From JACQFZ01 sp036396275 (lineage in GTDB: Bacteria > Pseudomonadota > Gammaproteobacteria > Acidiferrobacterales > Sulfurifustaceae), in assembly GCA_036396275.1 (NCBI GenBank), contig DASWLD010000132.1, positions 1 to 11,889 on the forward strand: a stretch of DNA of 11,889 nucleotides. The letters are read 5' to 3'. The notes beneath the pieces were generated by a model, which was not told where the DNA came from, did no database searches, and saw only the letters and a program-made list of their open reading frames with translations. Shown one piece after another: positions 1-6,236 of this stretch. The position numbers and the translations under genes are program-made. Numbering within the stretch: position 1 is the first letter of the stretch; each line of letters begins with the position of its first letter.

Positions 1-666
1 CTAGGCGCGCCGAACGTCGGCGGTAACGAGCAGGAACCCGCCCCACGACAAGCGGTTGGACATCAGCCGTTCAGCGAAGATTGCAAAGCGCGAAGCCGAC
101 GGCAAAAAGATTGCGCTACGGATGCGAATGTTTGTTACCGAGAGAGCCGCGAGTGCCGCTTGAAGTTCCCGTGCGCGATGCCAGTGCGCGTCGCGGTACG
201 CGCCGTTTCCGCCCCCTCGCCCTTTGTCGCGATAGAGCAGGCTCGCGCGGTTGAGAAGGCCGACGGCAATCCGCTTGCGCGCCACCCGCGCCATTTCGGC
301 AAGCGCCTGCGGCCAGTTCGCGATGAAGCACAAAGCCGTGACCGAGAAAACGCGGTCGAAGCTCTTATCGGCGAACGGGAGCGCGTGTCCGTCCGCCAGA
401 AGATAATGCGCCTTGCTGTCATGAACGCGGGCATAGGCGAGCCACGCGCGGTCGGTATCGAGCCCGCACACACGCACGCCCGGCAGTTGCGCCGCCCGGC
501 GCGTGAACCATCCCGTTCCGCAGCCGACGTCGAGAAGGCACTCACCCGGCTCGGGTTCGAGCATGCGACGCAGGAGGCGCCATTCGGTGTGGCCGATCCA
601 GCAGCCGCGCGCGGTGTCGTACCACGCGTCATACGCCGCGGCGCTCAACGCCGCAATGCCTGCCAC
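1..666 (-). CDS. class I SAM-dependent methyltransferase
   Basis: The product probably transfers a methyl group from S-adenosylmethionine to an unidentified substrate in the cytoplasm. A Rossmann-fold methyltransferase core is visible: motif I LLDVGCGTG at residues 44-52, the acidic residue ending beta-2 (D70, in GLD), and the ADGHALPF motif at 91-98 typical of the Methyltransf_11 group. There is no signal peptide or membrane segment, and the 221-residue length is normal for a single-domain enzyme. The stop is TAG at positions 3-1, so the gene is complete. The start is uncertain. The GTG at 666 overlaps the upstream cysteine desulfurase by 22 bp and has no clear ribosome site. The in-frame TTG at 648 forms a TTGA overlap with the desulfurase TGA stop and has a GCAGG 10 nt upstream, so it is a good alternative. 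Overlap with the desulfurase implies coupled translation. Substrate unknown. Confidence 0.82.
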   Translation of the reverse strand: MAGIAALSAAAYDAWYDTARGCWIGHTEWRLLRRMLEPEPGECLLDVGCGTGWFTRRAAQLPGVRVCGLDTDRAWLAYARVHDSKAHYLLADGHALPFADKSFDRVFSVTALCFIANWPQALAEMARVARKRIAVGLLNRASLLYRDKGRGGGNGAYRDAHWHRARELQAALAALSVTNIRIRSAIFLPSASRFAIFAERLMSNRLSWGGFLLVTADVRRA

Positions 667-1784
667 GCGGCTGCTATGGCGTCGGCGGCGCGACGGATGT
701 CATCGTCCGAGGTCATCGCGCCCACGGCGAATCGCACGGCGCCGGCGGCGCGCGCGCCATCGATCGACATCGCCGCCAGCACGCCGCTCACCGCGTCGTG
801 CTCGGAGTGACACGCCGAGCCCAGCGAGGCGGCGACGGTGTCGCTCGCGCGCTCGAGCAGCGCCCGCCCCGTCACGCCCGGGAACGACACATGCAGTGTG
901 TTCGGCAATCGCTTCTCGGGATGGCCGTTCAACGCGAGACCCGGAATCGCGCCGGCGAGCAGCTCATGAAACCGATCGCGCAACGCGCGCAATTGAACCG
1001 TGGTCGCGGCCAAACGCTCGCGCGCCAACCGCGCCGCGACCCCCAATCCCACGATCGCCGGTACGTTCTCGGTGCCGGGGCGCAGTCCGCGTTCCTGCTC
1101 GGCGCCGTGCAGTACCGGACGAAGCGGGGTGCCGCGGCGAACATAGAGCGCGCCGACGCCTTTCGGCGCGTAGAATTTGTGGCCGGCAAGCGTCAGCAGA
1201 TCGACGTCGAGCGCGCTAACGTCAACCGCGATCTTACCGGCCGACTGCGCCGCGTCGGTGTGCAAGAGCGCGCCGCCGTTGCGCACCACGCGCGCGATCT
1301 CCGGCAGCGGCTGAATTGTGCCGACTTCGTTGTTCGCGTGCATGATCGAAACGAGCGCGGTGTCGGGGCGGATCGCTTCGGCGACGCGTCGCGGCGCGAC
1401 ACGACCGTAGCCGTCCACCGGCACGATCGTCAGGCGCCAACCTTGCTCGGCGAGGTACCTGGCGGGCGCGAACACCGACGGATGTTCGACGGCGCTAATA
1501 ACGAGATGCCGTTTCGCGTCGACCGACGCGCGCGCGACGCCGAGCAACGCCAGGTTGTTGGCCTCGGTCGCGCAGCCCGTGAACACGATCTCCTCGGCGG
1601 ACGCACCGATCATCGCGGCTACCTCTTGGCGTGCTTCGGCGACCGCCTGATGTGCGTAGTGCCCGTACGGGTGGGACGACGACGGATTACCGAAACGCTC
1701 GCGCAGGAACGGCAGCATCGCCTCCGCCACTTCCGGCGCGACCGGCGTCGTGGCGTTGTAATCAAGATAAATCGGCTCCTTCAA
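645..1784 (-). CDS. cysteine desulfurase, NifS/IscS-like (class V aminotransferase fold)
   Basis: This PLP enzyme takes sulfur from L-cysteine as an enzyme persulfide, leaving alanine, and passes it to Fe-S cluster, tRNA or other sulfur acceptors. Diagnostic features are the N-terminal IYLDYNATTP (5-14), the VEHPSV segment with the PLP-stacking His (H101), HTDAAQ (176-181) with the PLP-binding Asp, AGHKFYAPKG (200-209) with Schiff-base Lys203, RPGTEN (235-240), and the catalytic loop SLGSACHSE with Cys325. At 379 residues it is the usual length, and the short Cys loop matches group I (NifS/IscS) enzymes. The start is a TTG at 1784 preceded by AAGG; the family N-terminus begins exactly there and no ATG is available. 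It lies 59 bp downstream of the YchN-like gene and overlaps a methyltransferase gene at its end. No iscU, iscR or nif gene is beside it, so it is probably an accessory desulfurase rather than the main ISC enzyme. Confidence 0.93.
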   Translation of the reverse strand: MKEPIYLDYNATTPVAPEVAEAMLPFLRERFGNPSSSHPYGHYAHQAVAEARQEVAAMIGASAEEIVFTGCATEANNLALLGVARASVDAKRHLVISAVEHPSVFAPARYLAEQGWRLTIVPVDGYGRVAPRRVAEAIRPDTALVSIMHANNEVGTIQPLPEIARVVRNGGALLHTDAAQSAGKIAVDVSALDVDLLTLAGHKFYAPKGVGALYVRRGTPLRPVLHGAEQERGLRPGTENVPAIVGLGVAARLARERLAATTVQLRALRDRFHELLAGAIPGLALNGHPEKRLPNTLHVSFPGVTGRALLERASDTVAASLGSACHSEHDAVSGVLAAMSIDGARAAGAVRFAVGAMTSDDDIRRAADAIAAAWQALRR

Positions 1785-1843
1785 GCTACCTTGCGTCTTT
1801 GTGGGTGAGAAATAATTTTTTTGGGGGCTTGTTCAGAATTTCC

Positions 1844-2197
1844 CTAGAACACCAACACGCGCTCCGCCCAGAGCGTCCAGTCGGTGAGTTCTTCGAGCGT
1901 GCTGCGCCGGCAACCCTCGATCAGTTCCGCGTCGGCGATGCCGCGGGCGTCCATGCACGTCGCGCACACGCCGATCTCGCCCTGTCGGCGCACCAGCGCC
2001 TTGAGCATCAGTTCCAGGTTGTAGTAACCCTGAGGCACTTTTTGGTTGGCCTTGGCGCAGGCCGCGGCATCGCCGATCAGGAACACGCGAACCTGTTCCG
2101 CTTCACGCTTTATCAGAGAATTCGCCAGGCGCAGGGCGTTGTAACTGCGTTCGGTCCCGTAGGGCGGGTCGTTAAGAACAAACAGGGTCTTGCTCAT
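1844..2197 (-). CDS. ychN: DsrE/DsrF-family protein, YchN-like
   Basis: This small cytoplasmic protein of 117 residues belongs to the DsrE/F/YchN sulfur-relay fold, whose members often form hexamers and some of which carry persulfide on a conserved cysteine. The sequence follows E. coli YchN throughout: an APYG-like N-terminus (here NDPPYGTERSYNALRLA, 9-25), FLIGDA at 39-44, the Cys pair in GVCATCMDARGI (77-88; C78 and C81), and an E-L-x-x-W-T-L ending. The frame is open to 2302, but the ATG at 2197 gives the family N-terminus and follows a short leader downstream of an FNR-type promoter. The ribosome site is weak (GAGCGAGAC). A cysteine desulfurase follows 59 bp downstream, so a sulfur-transfer partnership is plausible but unproven. 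The biochemical role of YchN itself is not established. Confidence 0.88.
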   Translation of the reverse strand: MSKTLFVLNDPPYGTERSYNALRLANSLIKREAEQVRVFLIGDAAACAKANQKVPQGYYNLELMLKALVRRQGEIGVCATCMDARGIADAELIEGCRRSTLEELTDWTLWAERVLVF

Positions 2198-2232
2198 GTT
2201 GTCTCGCTCGGCGCGGTGATTGCACCAGAGCG

Positions 2233-2274
2233 ACGATAGCCTCAAATCCTTGGGGTTGTCTTGATTTGCGTCAA
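2233..2274 (-). promoter_or_regulatory. FNR/Anr-type class II promoter of the ychN-like gene
   Basis: On the minus strand the site reads TTGAC-GCAA-ATCAA (2274-2261), matching the FNR/Anr consensus TTGAT-N4-ATCAA at 9 of 10 positions. A TATCGT -10 hexamer lies at 2238-2233. This would put transcription start at about 2226 and the box centre at -41.5, the classical class II FNR activation position, leaving a leader of about 29 nt before the ATG at 2197. The spacing was worked out from the sequence; regulation by FNR or Anr is inferred. Confidence 0.6.
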
Positions 2275-2281
2275 GGCGTCC

Positions 2282-2298
2282 CGGCGCTTCGAGCGCCG
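2282..2298. terminator. 7-bp inverted repeat, possible transcript boundary
   Basis: CGGCGCT-TCG-AGCGCCG is a perfect 7-bp stem with a 3-nt loop. It lies immediately upstream (minus-strand sense) of the FNR-type promoter of the ychN-like gene, about 250 nt beyond the cytochrome c stop. No T-tract follows on either strand, so it is not a standard intrinsic terminator. It could separate the copper module transcript from the ychN promoter, protect the mRNA 3' end, or have no role. Confidence 0.25.
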
Positions 2299-2547
2299 AC
2301 AAAACTTTCCCGAAAGAAAGAGACGCATAGGCGTGGCGAGTGGTGCCGGGTCATTCATTTCAATGCACGGTCGCGTGGTGTCCACGATCGTGGAGTTGCG
2401 CCTGGAACCAGCGGTCGAGACGCTGACCGGTCGGCGTTCGCGCCTTCGGCGGCGCAGGCTCCGTACATTCGGCGAGCATCATTGGGCCCGCGAGCCGCCG
2501 CAATGTTGTCGCTCGGTTCACGACGGATTTCTTCAATACGCCCCGTG

Positions 2548-2976
2548 CTATTTCTTATTCCTCGGCAGACCGCGCTTGATGTAGTTCACCACATCCCATA
2601 TTTGCGCCTCGCTCAGGCTGCTCTTGAACGGCGGCATCGGGGTTCTTCCCTCGGCGATCTTCCAGGCGAAGTCGCCATCGCTGTGGCCGGGCCCCATCCG
2701 CACGAGGTCGGCCGGACGCCGATCCAAGTCCTTCGCACGCGGCCCGTCGCCGCGGCCTCTTTGACCGTGACAAACGGCGCATTTCGCTTCGAACAATTTC
2801 TTACCGCGTTCGAGCGACGCGTGATCAGCCTTCGTCGGGTTCGCGTGATTGGCCGACTCGGGCGGCGCCATCCAGTGATCGTGGGGCATCGCGGATTTCT
2901 TGCCATTGGCTGCCGCGGCATTGCTGGCCGCGATCGACAGCGCCAACAGAACCGCGACAACATAAATTCGACTCAT
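2548..2976 (-). CDS. periplasmic monoheme cytochrome c with His/Met-rich N-terminal segment
   Basis: This is an exported electron-transfer protein of 142 residues. A Sec signal peptide covers about residues 1-22 (hydrophobic VVAVLLALSIAA, then ASNAAAA). The mature protein has one CxxCH heme site, CAVCH at 66-70, followed by a GQRGRGDG loop common in class I (CBB3-type domain) cytochromes, and M114 in the TPMPPFK segment as the probable sixth ligand. The N-terminal mature segment MPHDHWMAPPESANH (30-44) is rich in His and Met and could touch copper. The start is supported by AGGAG 8-9 nt upstream of the ATG. It follows the DHAAMGH protein after a 161-bp gap that contains a dispersed hairpin repeat. 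As last gene of the copper module it could carry electrons from or to the multicopper oxidase; that partnership is inferred from gene order only. Confidence 0.9.
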   Translation of the reverse strand: MSRIYVVAVLLALSIAASNAAAANGKKSAMPHDHWMAPPESANHANPTKADHASLERGKKLFEAKCAVCHGQRGRGDGPRAKDLDRRPADLVRMGPGHSDGDFAWKIAEGRTPMPPFKSSLSEAQIWDVVNYIKRGLPRNKK

Positions 2977-3017
2977 CGGGTCATTCTCCTGTTTCAGTTT
3001 CGAAGTTCTAATCGGTC

Positions 3018-3050
3018 CCCTCTCCCTCCGGGAGAGGGTTAGGGTGAGGG
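3018..3050. repeat. dispersed hairpin repeat, copy 1
   Basis: CCCTCTCCC-TCC-GGGAGAGGG forms a perfect 9-bp stem with a 3-nt loop (3018-3038) and is followed by TTAGGGTGAGGG (3039-3050). This architecture belongs to a type of small interspersed GC-rich repeat I recognise from many proteobacterial chromosomes. It lies in the 161-bp gap between the DHAAMGH gene and the cytochrome c gene. No T-run follows the stem, so it is more likely a mobile or structural repeat than a terminator, although it could modulate the downstream cytochrome. A variant copy sharing GAGGGTTAGGGTG lies at 4754-4855. Confidence 0.7.
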
Positions 3051-3137
3051 ACGAAACCGACCGGTTCCTGAGTAGCGGTGATAAATCAAGACTCCCTTAA
3101 TCGTCGAAGGTGAGTTGCGAGCCTCCGCGTCACCCAT

Positions 3138-3521
3138 TCATTTGTGGCCCATCGCCGCGTGATCCACCGGCTTGCCCGCCGGCGCGTTCGCGACCGACGG
3201 CGGCAACTCCGGCATGCCGCAGCGCTTGCGCGTCGCCCGATCCACCATCACGCCGGGATTGTCCCGCACCGCCGCGCAGCGCAGCTCGGTGCTGAGCTTC
3301 TCGGTGCTGACGAACATGTGCCCGTACTCCGGCACCGGCACCATTTCCCAACGCCCTTGCTTGTACGGTTGCGGCGTCTTGCGATTCTTGTAAGACCACG
3401 GCCCTTCGACCACCGAACCGGTGTGGCCCATCGCCGCGTGATCGATTTCCTTTTCCGCCGCTCGAATCGCCGAAGCGCCGGCCAGCAACATCGCCACAAG
3501 AGCAAAATTCATCGTACGCAT
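3138..3521 (-). CDS. small periplasmic protein with two DHAAMGH (His/Met) motifs, putative copper binding
   Basis: The product is 127 residues with a Sec signal peptide of about 22 residues (FALVAMLLAGASAIRA). I do not recognise a named family. The mature protein begins near a DHAAMGH motif (27-33) and ends with a second copy (120-126); such His/Met clusters are typical of periplasmic copper proteins. Between them are an aromatic, basic stretch (PWSYKNRKTPQPYKQGRWE, 41-59) and two cysteines, C82 and C101, that could form a disulfide. The ATG at 3521 lies 2 nt after the outer-membrane protein stop, and a GGAGGT site lies 8 nt upstream, inside that gene's last codons, implying coupled translation. 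An ATG three codons further in (MNFAL) is a weaker alternative. The two motif-coding stretches are identical at the DNA level over 22 bp. A copper-chaperone or storage role is inferred from motif and operon only. Confidence 0.85.
   Translation of the reverse strand: MRTMNFALVAMLLAGASAIRAAEKEIDHAAMGHTGSVVEGPWSYKNRKTPQPYKQGRWEMVPVPEYGHMFVSTEKLSTELRCAAVRDNPGVMVDRATRKRCGMPELPPSVANAPAGKPVDHAAMGHK
3143..3164. repeat. direct repeat, copy A (encodes C-terminal DHAAMGH)
   Basis: This 22-bp stretch is identical to 3422-3443, in the same orientation and the same reading frame. It encodes the C-terminal DHAAMGH motif of the small periplasmic protein. Identity at synonymous positions suggests recent duplication or gene conversion within the gene. 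Confidence 0.85.
3422..3443. repeat. direct repeat, copy B (encodes N-terminal DHAAMGH)
   Basis: This is the second copy of the 22-bp perfect direct repeat, encoding the DHAAMGH motif just after the signal peptide. The copies are 279 bp apart, so recombination between them would delete most of the mature protein in frame. Confidence 0.85.
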
Positions 3522-3523
3522 GA

Positions 3524-4912
3524 TTAGTGACCTCCTCCCCTCGGACCGATGTCGAGAGTGTCGTGTTCCAGGTTAAGTATCGATCCGCGCTCGCCGACGG
3601 ATTCGTTGAAGGTGTTGTCGAATGCGAACGAGAGTCCGAACTGGAGCTTCTGCTCGCGCTCGCGTCCAACCGCGGCGGCGAGCGTCGAATTGTTGTGCGC
3701 GTAACGATACTGCGCCACGAACTCGATTCCGCTGCCGAGGCGATAGAGATACGTCGGCGCGATCGTATAGGCCGATGCACCGGCAAAGTCGCCGTAGTCC
3801 TTCCACGCGAGATTCAACGCCGCCTGCCAGCGCGTCTGCAACGCCGGCCGCTTGCCGTAGCGCAGCGCCACCGCCAGCGCGCGCGACTTGGCGCGCGCCC
3901 GCGCGGCAAGCGTCGACAAATTTGCCACGCTGGCGCCGTCGTTGAAGATCGCTTGCGCATCAAGATTCCACGTTTCCTCGGGGTTGTCGTTCAAGTTCAA
4001 CGACACCGCGCCGATCAACGCCATCAGCGTTTGTTTCGGCAGTCCCGACCCCGGCACGTCGGCGTGCTGCGTATCGAGTCGCGCCCCGGCGTAGCGAATG
4101 CCGCGATCAAACTTGATCGCCTCGGGTACGCTGTAGGCGACGCCGAGATAACCACCGTTGAGATCGCTACTGGCGAGGCGCGCGCCGCCCGTGTCCGTGC
4201 GCGTACGGCCGGTGATGCCGCCGTCGAACTGTACGCTGCGCGTCATCCACCAAGAGCCGCCCAATACGCTCCCGAATTGCTGGTATTCCTCGGCCTCGGC
4301 GTTCGATGAGCCGTTCGCGACGTACAGATAGTCCAGCAAATCGTCGTCGCGAATCGTCGGGAACGCGATCAGGCTATTGCCGAGCCGCGATCGCCCGAGC
4401 TTCAGCTCGTAGTTCGGGCCGCCGATACCGACGTGCGCTTCATGAATGTAAATGTCGTCCTTGAGGTCGGTGTCGTCGTCCGGAATTTTCAAGCCGAAGA
4501 CCGCGAAGCCGTAGCGCCGATCGTCGAACAAATACTTGCTAAACCCGAACAACAAACTGGAGTCGGCGATGCTGAGGCTGGAATCGCTCTCCGTGCCGCT
4601 CGCGATCGTCTTCTCGCTTTTGTGGTCCGCCGTCGCCACGAGCCTGCCGCCGATGTTTATTTCCGGCGGCACGGCGGGATCGACTTCGAGGGCGAGAGCA
4701 GAATTGCAGATCGCCAGCACTGCGGCCGCGAAAGCGCAGTAGAGCGTGGCCGCCCCCCCTCCCGTCCTCTCCCCCGCTGCGGTGACGTGCAGGGATGCAC
4801 TAAGATCGCGGGAGACGGGAAGTCGGGAGCGATCCAGAGGGTTAGGGTGGGGGTTTGGCCGCAGCGTCGGATGCGGTCCATGAAACCATCTCTTGGCTTC
4901 TTGCTTTTTCAT
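3524..4912 (-). CDS. porin-like outer-membrane beta-barrel protein of the copper module
   Basis: The product is 462 residues with alternating aromatic/hydrophobic strands typical of an outer-membrane barrel, for example GRLVATADHK, YELKLGRSRLGNS, GIEFVAQYRYAHNNS and KLQFGLSFAFDN. It sits 9 nt after the multicopper oxidase gene, where CopB/PcoB-type outer-membrane partners sit after CopA, but I see no CopB Met-rich region, so CopB identity is not claimed. It may let substrate or ions reach a periplasmic oxidase. The ATG at 4912 has an AGGGGG site overlapping the oxidase stop. The N-terminus is odd. MKKQEAKRWFH is a charged start, followed by about 42 residues of Pro/Arg/Gly-rich repeat-derived sequence, then a signal-like hydrophobic stretch LYCAFAAAVLAICNSALA (57-74). 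A repeat appears inserted in frame inside the signal peptide, so export may be impaired. The C-terminus does not end in the usual aromatic residue. Confidence 0.8.
   Translation of the reverse strand: MKKQEAKRWFHGPHPTLRPNPHPNPLDRSRLPVSRDLSASLHVTAAGERTGGGAATLYCAFAAAVLAICNSALALEVDPAVPPEINIGGRLVATADHKSEKTIASGTESDSSLSIADSSLLFGFSKYLFDDRRYGFAVFGLKIPDDDTDLKDDIYIHEAHVGIGGPNYELKLGRSRLGNSLIAFPTIRDDDLLDYLYVANGSSNAEAEEYQQFGSVLGGSWWMTRSVQFDGGITGRTRTDTGGARLASSDLNGGYLGVAYSVPEAIKFDRGIRYAGARLDTQHADVPGSGLPKQTLMALIGAVSLNLNDNPEETWNLDAQAIFNDGASVANLSTLAARARAKSRALAVALRYGKRPALQTRWQAALNLAWKDYGDFAGASAYTIAPTYLYRLGSGIEFVAQYRYAHNNSTLAAAVGREREQKLQFGLSFAFDNTFNESVGERGSILNLEHDTLDIGPRGGGH
4754..4855. repeat. dispersed repeat variant, copy 2, inside a signal-peptide coding region
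   Basis: The arm GAGGGTTAGGGTG (4837-4849) matches copy 1 at 3034-3046, and the opposite arm CCTCTCCC (4766-4773) matches the stem of copy 1. Between the arms are about 60 bp with an internal stem GTGCA-GGGA-TGCAC (4787-4800). Read on the minus strand it encodes HPTLRPNPHPNPL followed by a Ser/Arg/Gly-rich peptide; such peptides commonly result when this kind of repeat is translated. It separates the charged start from the hydrophobic core of the outer-membrane protein signal. Exact ends are uncertain by about 15 bp. Confidence 0.6.
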
Positions 4913-4921
4913 CGTCGCCCC

Positions 4922-6160
4922 CTACTGATTGACCGAGATCGACGGCACATACGGCGGCCTGCCCATGTCTTCGTATTCGAGCATGGTGATCATCCCGCCG
5001 GGGTAGACGCCGTTGTTCATCGTGTGCAGCTCTTTGTGGTCGTGAAAATCCCAGAACCCGGGATTGTCGCCATGGACGATGATGTCGACCGTCTTGCCCG
5101 GCGTGACCGGCACGGTGTTCAGCCGGATCGGCTGCGGGAGCGGATTACCGTCTTCCGCGACTTTCCAGAACTGATGCCCGTGCAAATGCATGTGGTGATC
5201 GAACCACGAGCCGCTGATCAAGCGGATACGAATGTATTCGCCCTGGCGGATCTTGAGGTGTCCGAGTTCGCCAATGGTTGCCGGAAAGCTCTTGCCGTTG
5301 ATGGCGAAGAATCGCGGATTGATTTGCGTGCGCTCGGCGTTGCCGCGCGTGTACGGCGGGCGCCAGCCGGTCTTCATGGCGTCGAGGAAATCCTCGTAGC
5401 GTTTAAAAAAGCCGTGCGTCAGCGGCGTCAGCTTCTGATCCGCCATCAGCTTGTTCACGCGTTTCATACCCGCCAGCAGCTCGTTCATGTGCTTGCGCGT
5501 GAACTGGATGTCGAACGCTTCTAGCGCCAGCACGTACTCGCGCGTGTACGGAAACATCTTTCTAATCGGATCGTTCGGCGAGTCGATGATGAACGCGCCG
5601 TGCAGCGCCGACATCGCGTGCAGCGGGGTCGACCAGTGGCAGTGGTAAAACCGCGTGCCGTGCGGGCGGGCCTGAAAACGGTAGATGAACACCTCGCCCG
5701 GATGGATCGGGTCCTGATTCACCATCGGCACGCCGTCCATGGTGTAAATGACATCAACGCCGTGCCAATGGATGGTGTGCATCTCTTCGGTGTTGTTGTG
5801 CACGTTGACCTTCACCCAGTCGTTTTCCTGCACGCGAAACAGCGGCCCGGGGACCTGGCCGTTGAACGCAAAGCACGGCAGCGACACGCCGGGCAGCAGT
5901 TCGTGATTGACCACCTCGAAGCTCAGATCGAACTCGCGGTACTCGACTTCGTCATCGGCCGGCGCACCGCGCGGCTCGGTGCGCGCACCGAGCATGCTGT
6001 GGCCCTCGATGTGCATCATCGAACCGGCGCCCGCGGGATAGTGGTGTGGCGAGGTAACCCCGTAAGCCTCCGGCCCCGGTGCGGCGCGCGCGGCACCGGC
6101 GGCAATACCGCCGGCCAGGGCGGCACCGGCGGTCTTCAAGAAATTACGACGTGACGACAT
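4922..6160 (-). CDS. Tat-exported two-domain multicopper oxidase, type-1 copper in domain 1
   Basis: This cupredoxin-fold oxidase of 412 residues couples one-electron substrate oxidation to reduction of O2 to water. A Tat signal is seen (SRRNFLKTAGAALAGG, 3-18), so it folds before export. Domain 1 holds HTIHWHG (128-134) and FYHCHW (171-176); domain 2 holds HLHGH (325-329) and FHDHKELH (372-379). The eight trinuclear-cluster His are H131, H133, H173, H175, H325, H327, H373 and H375. Type-1 ligands are H128, C174 and H181, with L186 at the usual axial Met position. In domain 2 the type-1 Cys is replaced by Asp374, so only domain 1 has a blue site, as in type C two-domain oxidases. It is shorter than CopA or PcoA (about 600 residues) and has no long Met-rich repeat. 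The start follows GGGAG by 7 nt. Copper or other metal oxidation is inferred from the neighbours. Confidence 0.93.
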   Translation of the reverse strand: MSSRRNFLKTAGAALAGGIAAGAARAAPGPEAYGVTSPHHYPAGAGSMMHIEGHSMLGARTEPRGAPADDEVEYREFDLSFEVVNHELLPGVSLPCFAFNGQVPGPLFRVQENDWVKVNVHNNTEEMHTIHWHGVDVIYTMDGVPMVNQDPIHPGEVFIYRFQARPHGTRFYHCHWSTPLHAMSALHGAFIIDSPNDPIRKMFPYTREYVLALEAFDIQFTRKHMNELLAGMKRVNKLMADQKLTPLTHGFFKRYEDFLDAMKTGWRPPYTRGNAERTQINPRFFAINGKSFPATIGELGHLKIRQGEYIRIRLISGSWFDHHMHLHGHQFWKVAEDGNPLPQPIRLNTVPVTPGKTVDIIVHGDNPGFWDFHDHKELHTMNNGVYPGGMITMLEYEDMGRPPYVPSISVNQ

Positions 6161-6207
6161 AACGCTCTCCCATAGTCATACGATGATGCGCTGTACGTGC
6201 GCGCGGG

Positions 6208-6226
6208 AACGGCGATGAACGCCGTT
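6208..6226. promoter_or_regulatory. 7-bp inverted repeat in the leader of the multicopper oxidase
   Basis: AACGGCG-ATGAA-CGCCGTT is a perfect 7-bp stem with a 5-nt loop, ending about 48 nt upstream of the oxidase ATG. It is one of two hairpins in the 161-nt spacer after the CopL-like gene. No T-run follows. It may form an RNA structure in the leader or a protein-binding dyad; function is not shown by the sequence. Confidence 0.4.
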
Positions 6227-6236
6227 ACGGGAGCGG

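Larger units (their letters stand above)
2198..2547. other. 350-bp non-coding interval between cytochrome c and the ychN-like gene
   Basis: No convincing gene is seen on either strand; the open frames here are arginine-rich and resemble no family I know. The left end holds the FNR-type promoter of the ychN-like gene. Next to it is a 7-bp perfect inverted repeat (2282-2298). Further right is a GACCGGTC palindrome (2425-2432) and a GC-rich stretch with short imperfect dyads. No stem followed by a T-run is visible downstream of the cytochrome c stop, so where that transcript ends cannot be read from the sequence. Confidence 0.5.

Noticed and set aside
798..1808. Plus-strand open frame of 336 codons antisense to the cysteine desulfurase
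   Set aside because: Arg-rich shadow; the minus-strand frame has all catalytic residues of a desulfurase.
2261..2584. Plus-strand open frames of 107 and 258 codons starting in the 350-bp gap
   Set aside because: They begin inside the FNR box, run antisense into the cytochrome gene, have no ribosome site and match no known family.
3018..3038. Perfect hairpin considered as an intrinsic terminator
   Set aside because: No T-run follows on either strand, and the sequence matches a dispersed repeat with a second copy in the window.
3080..3092. GGTGATAAATCAA considered as an FNR box before cytochrome c
   Set aside because: One half-site is degenerate and the arms are 2 bp apart rather than 4.
4433..5524. 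Plus-strand open frame of 363 codons antisense to the multicopper oxidase and outer-membrane protein
   Set aside because: It lies opposite two well-supported genes and has typical antisense composition for GC-rich DNA.
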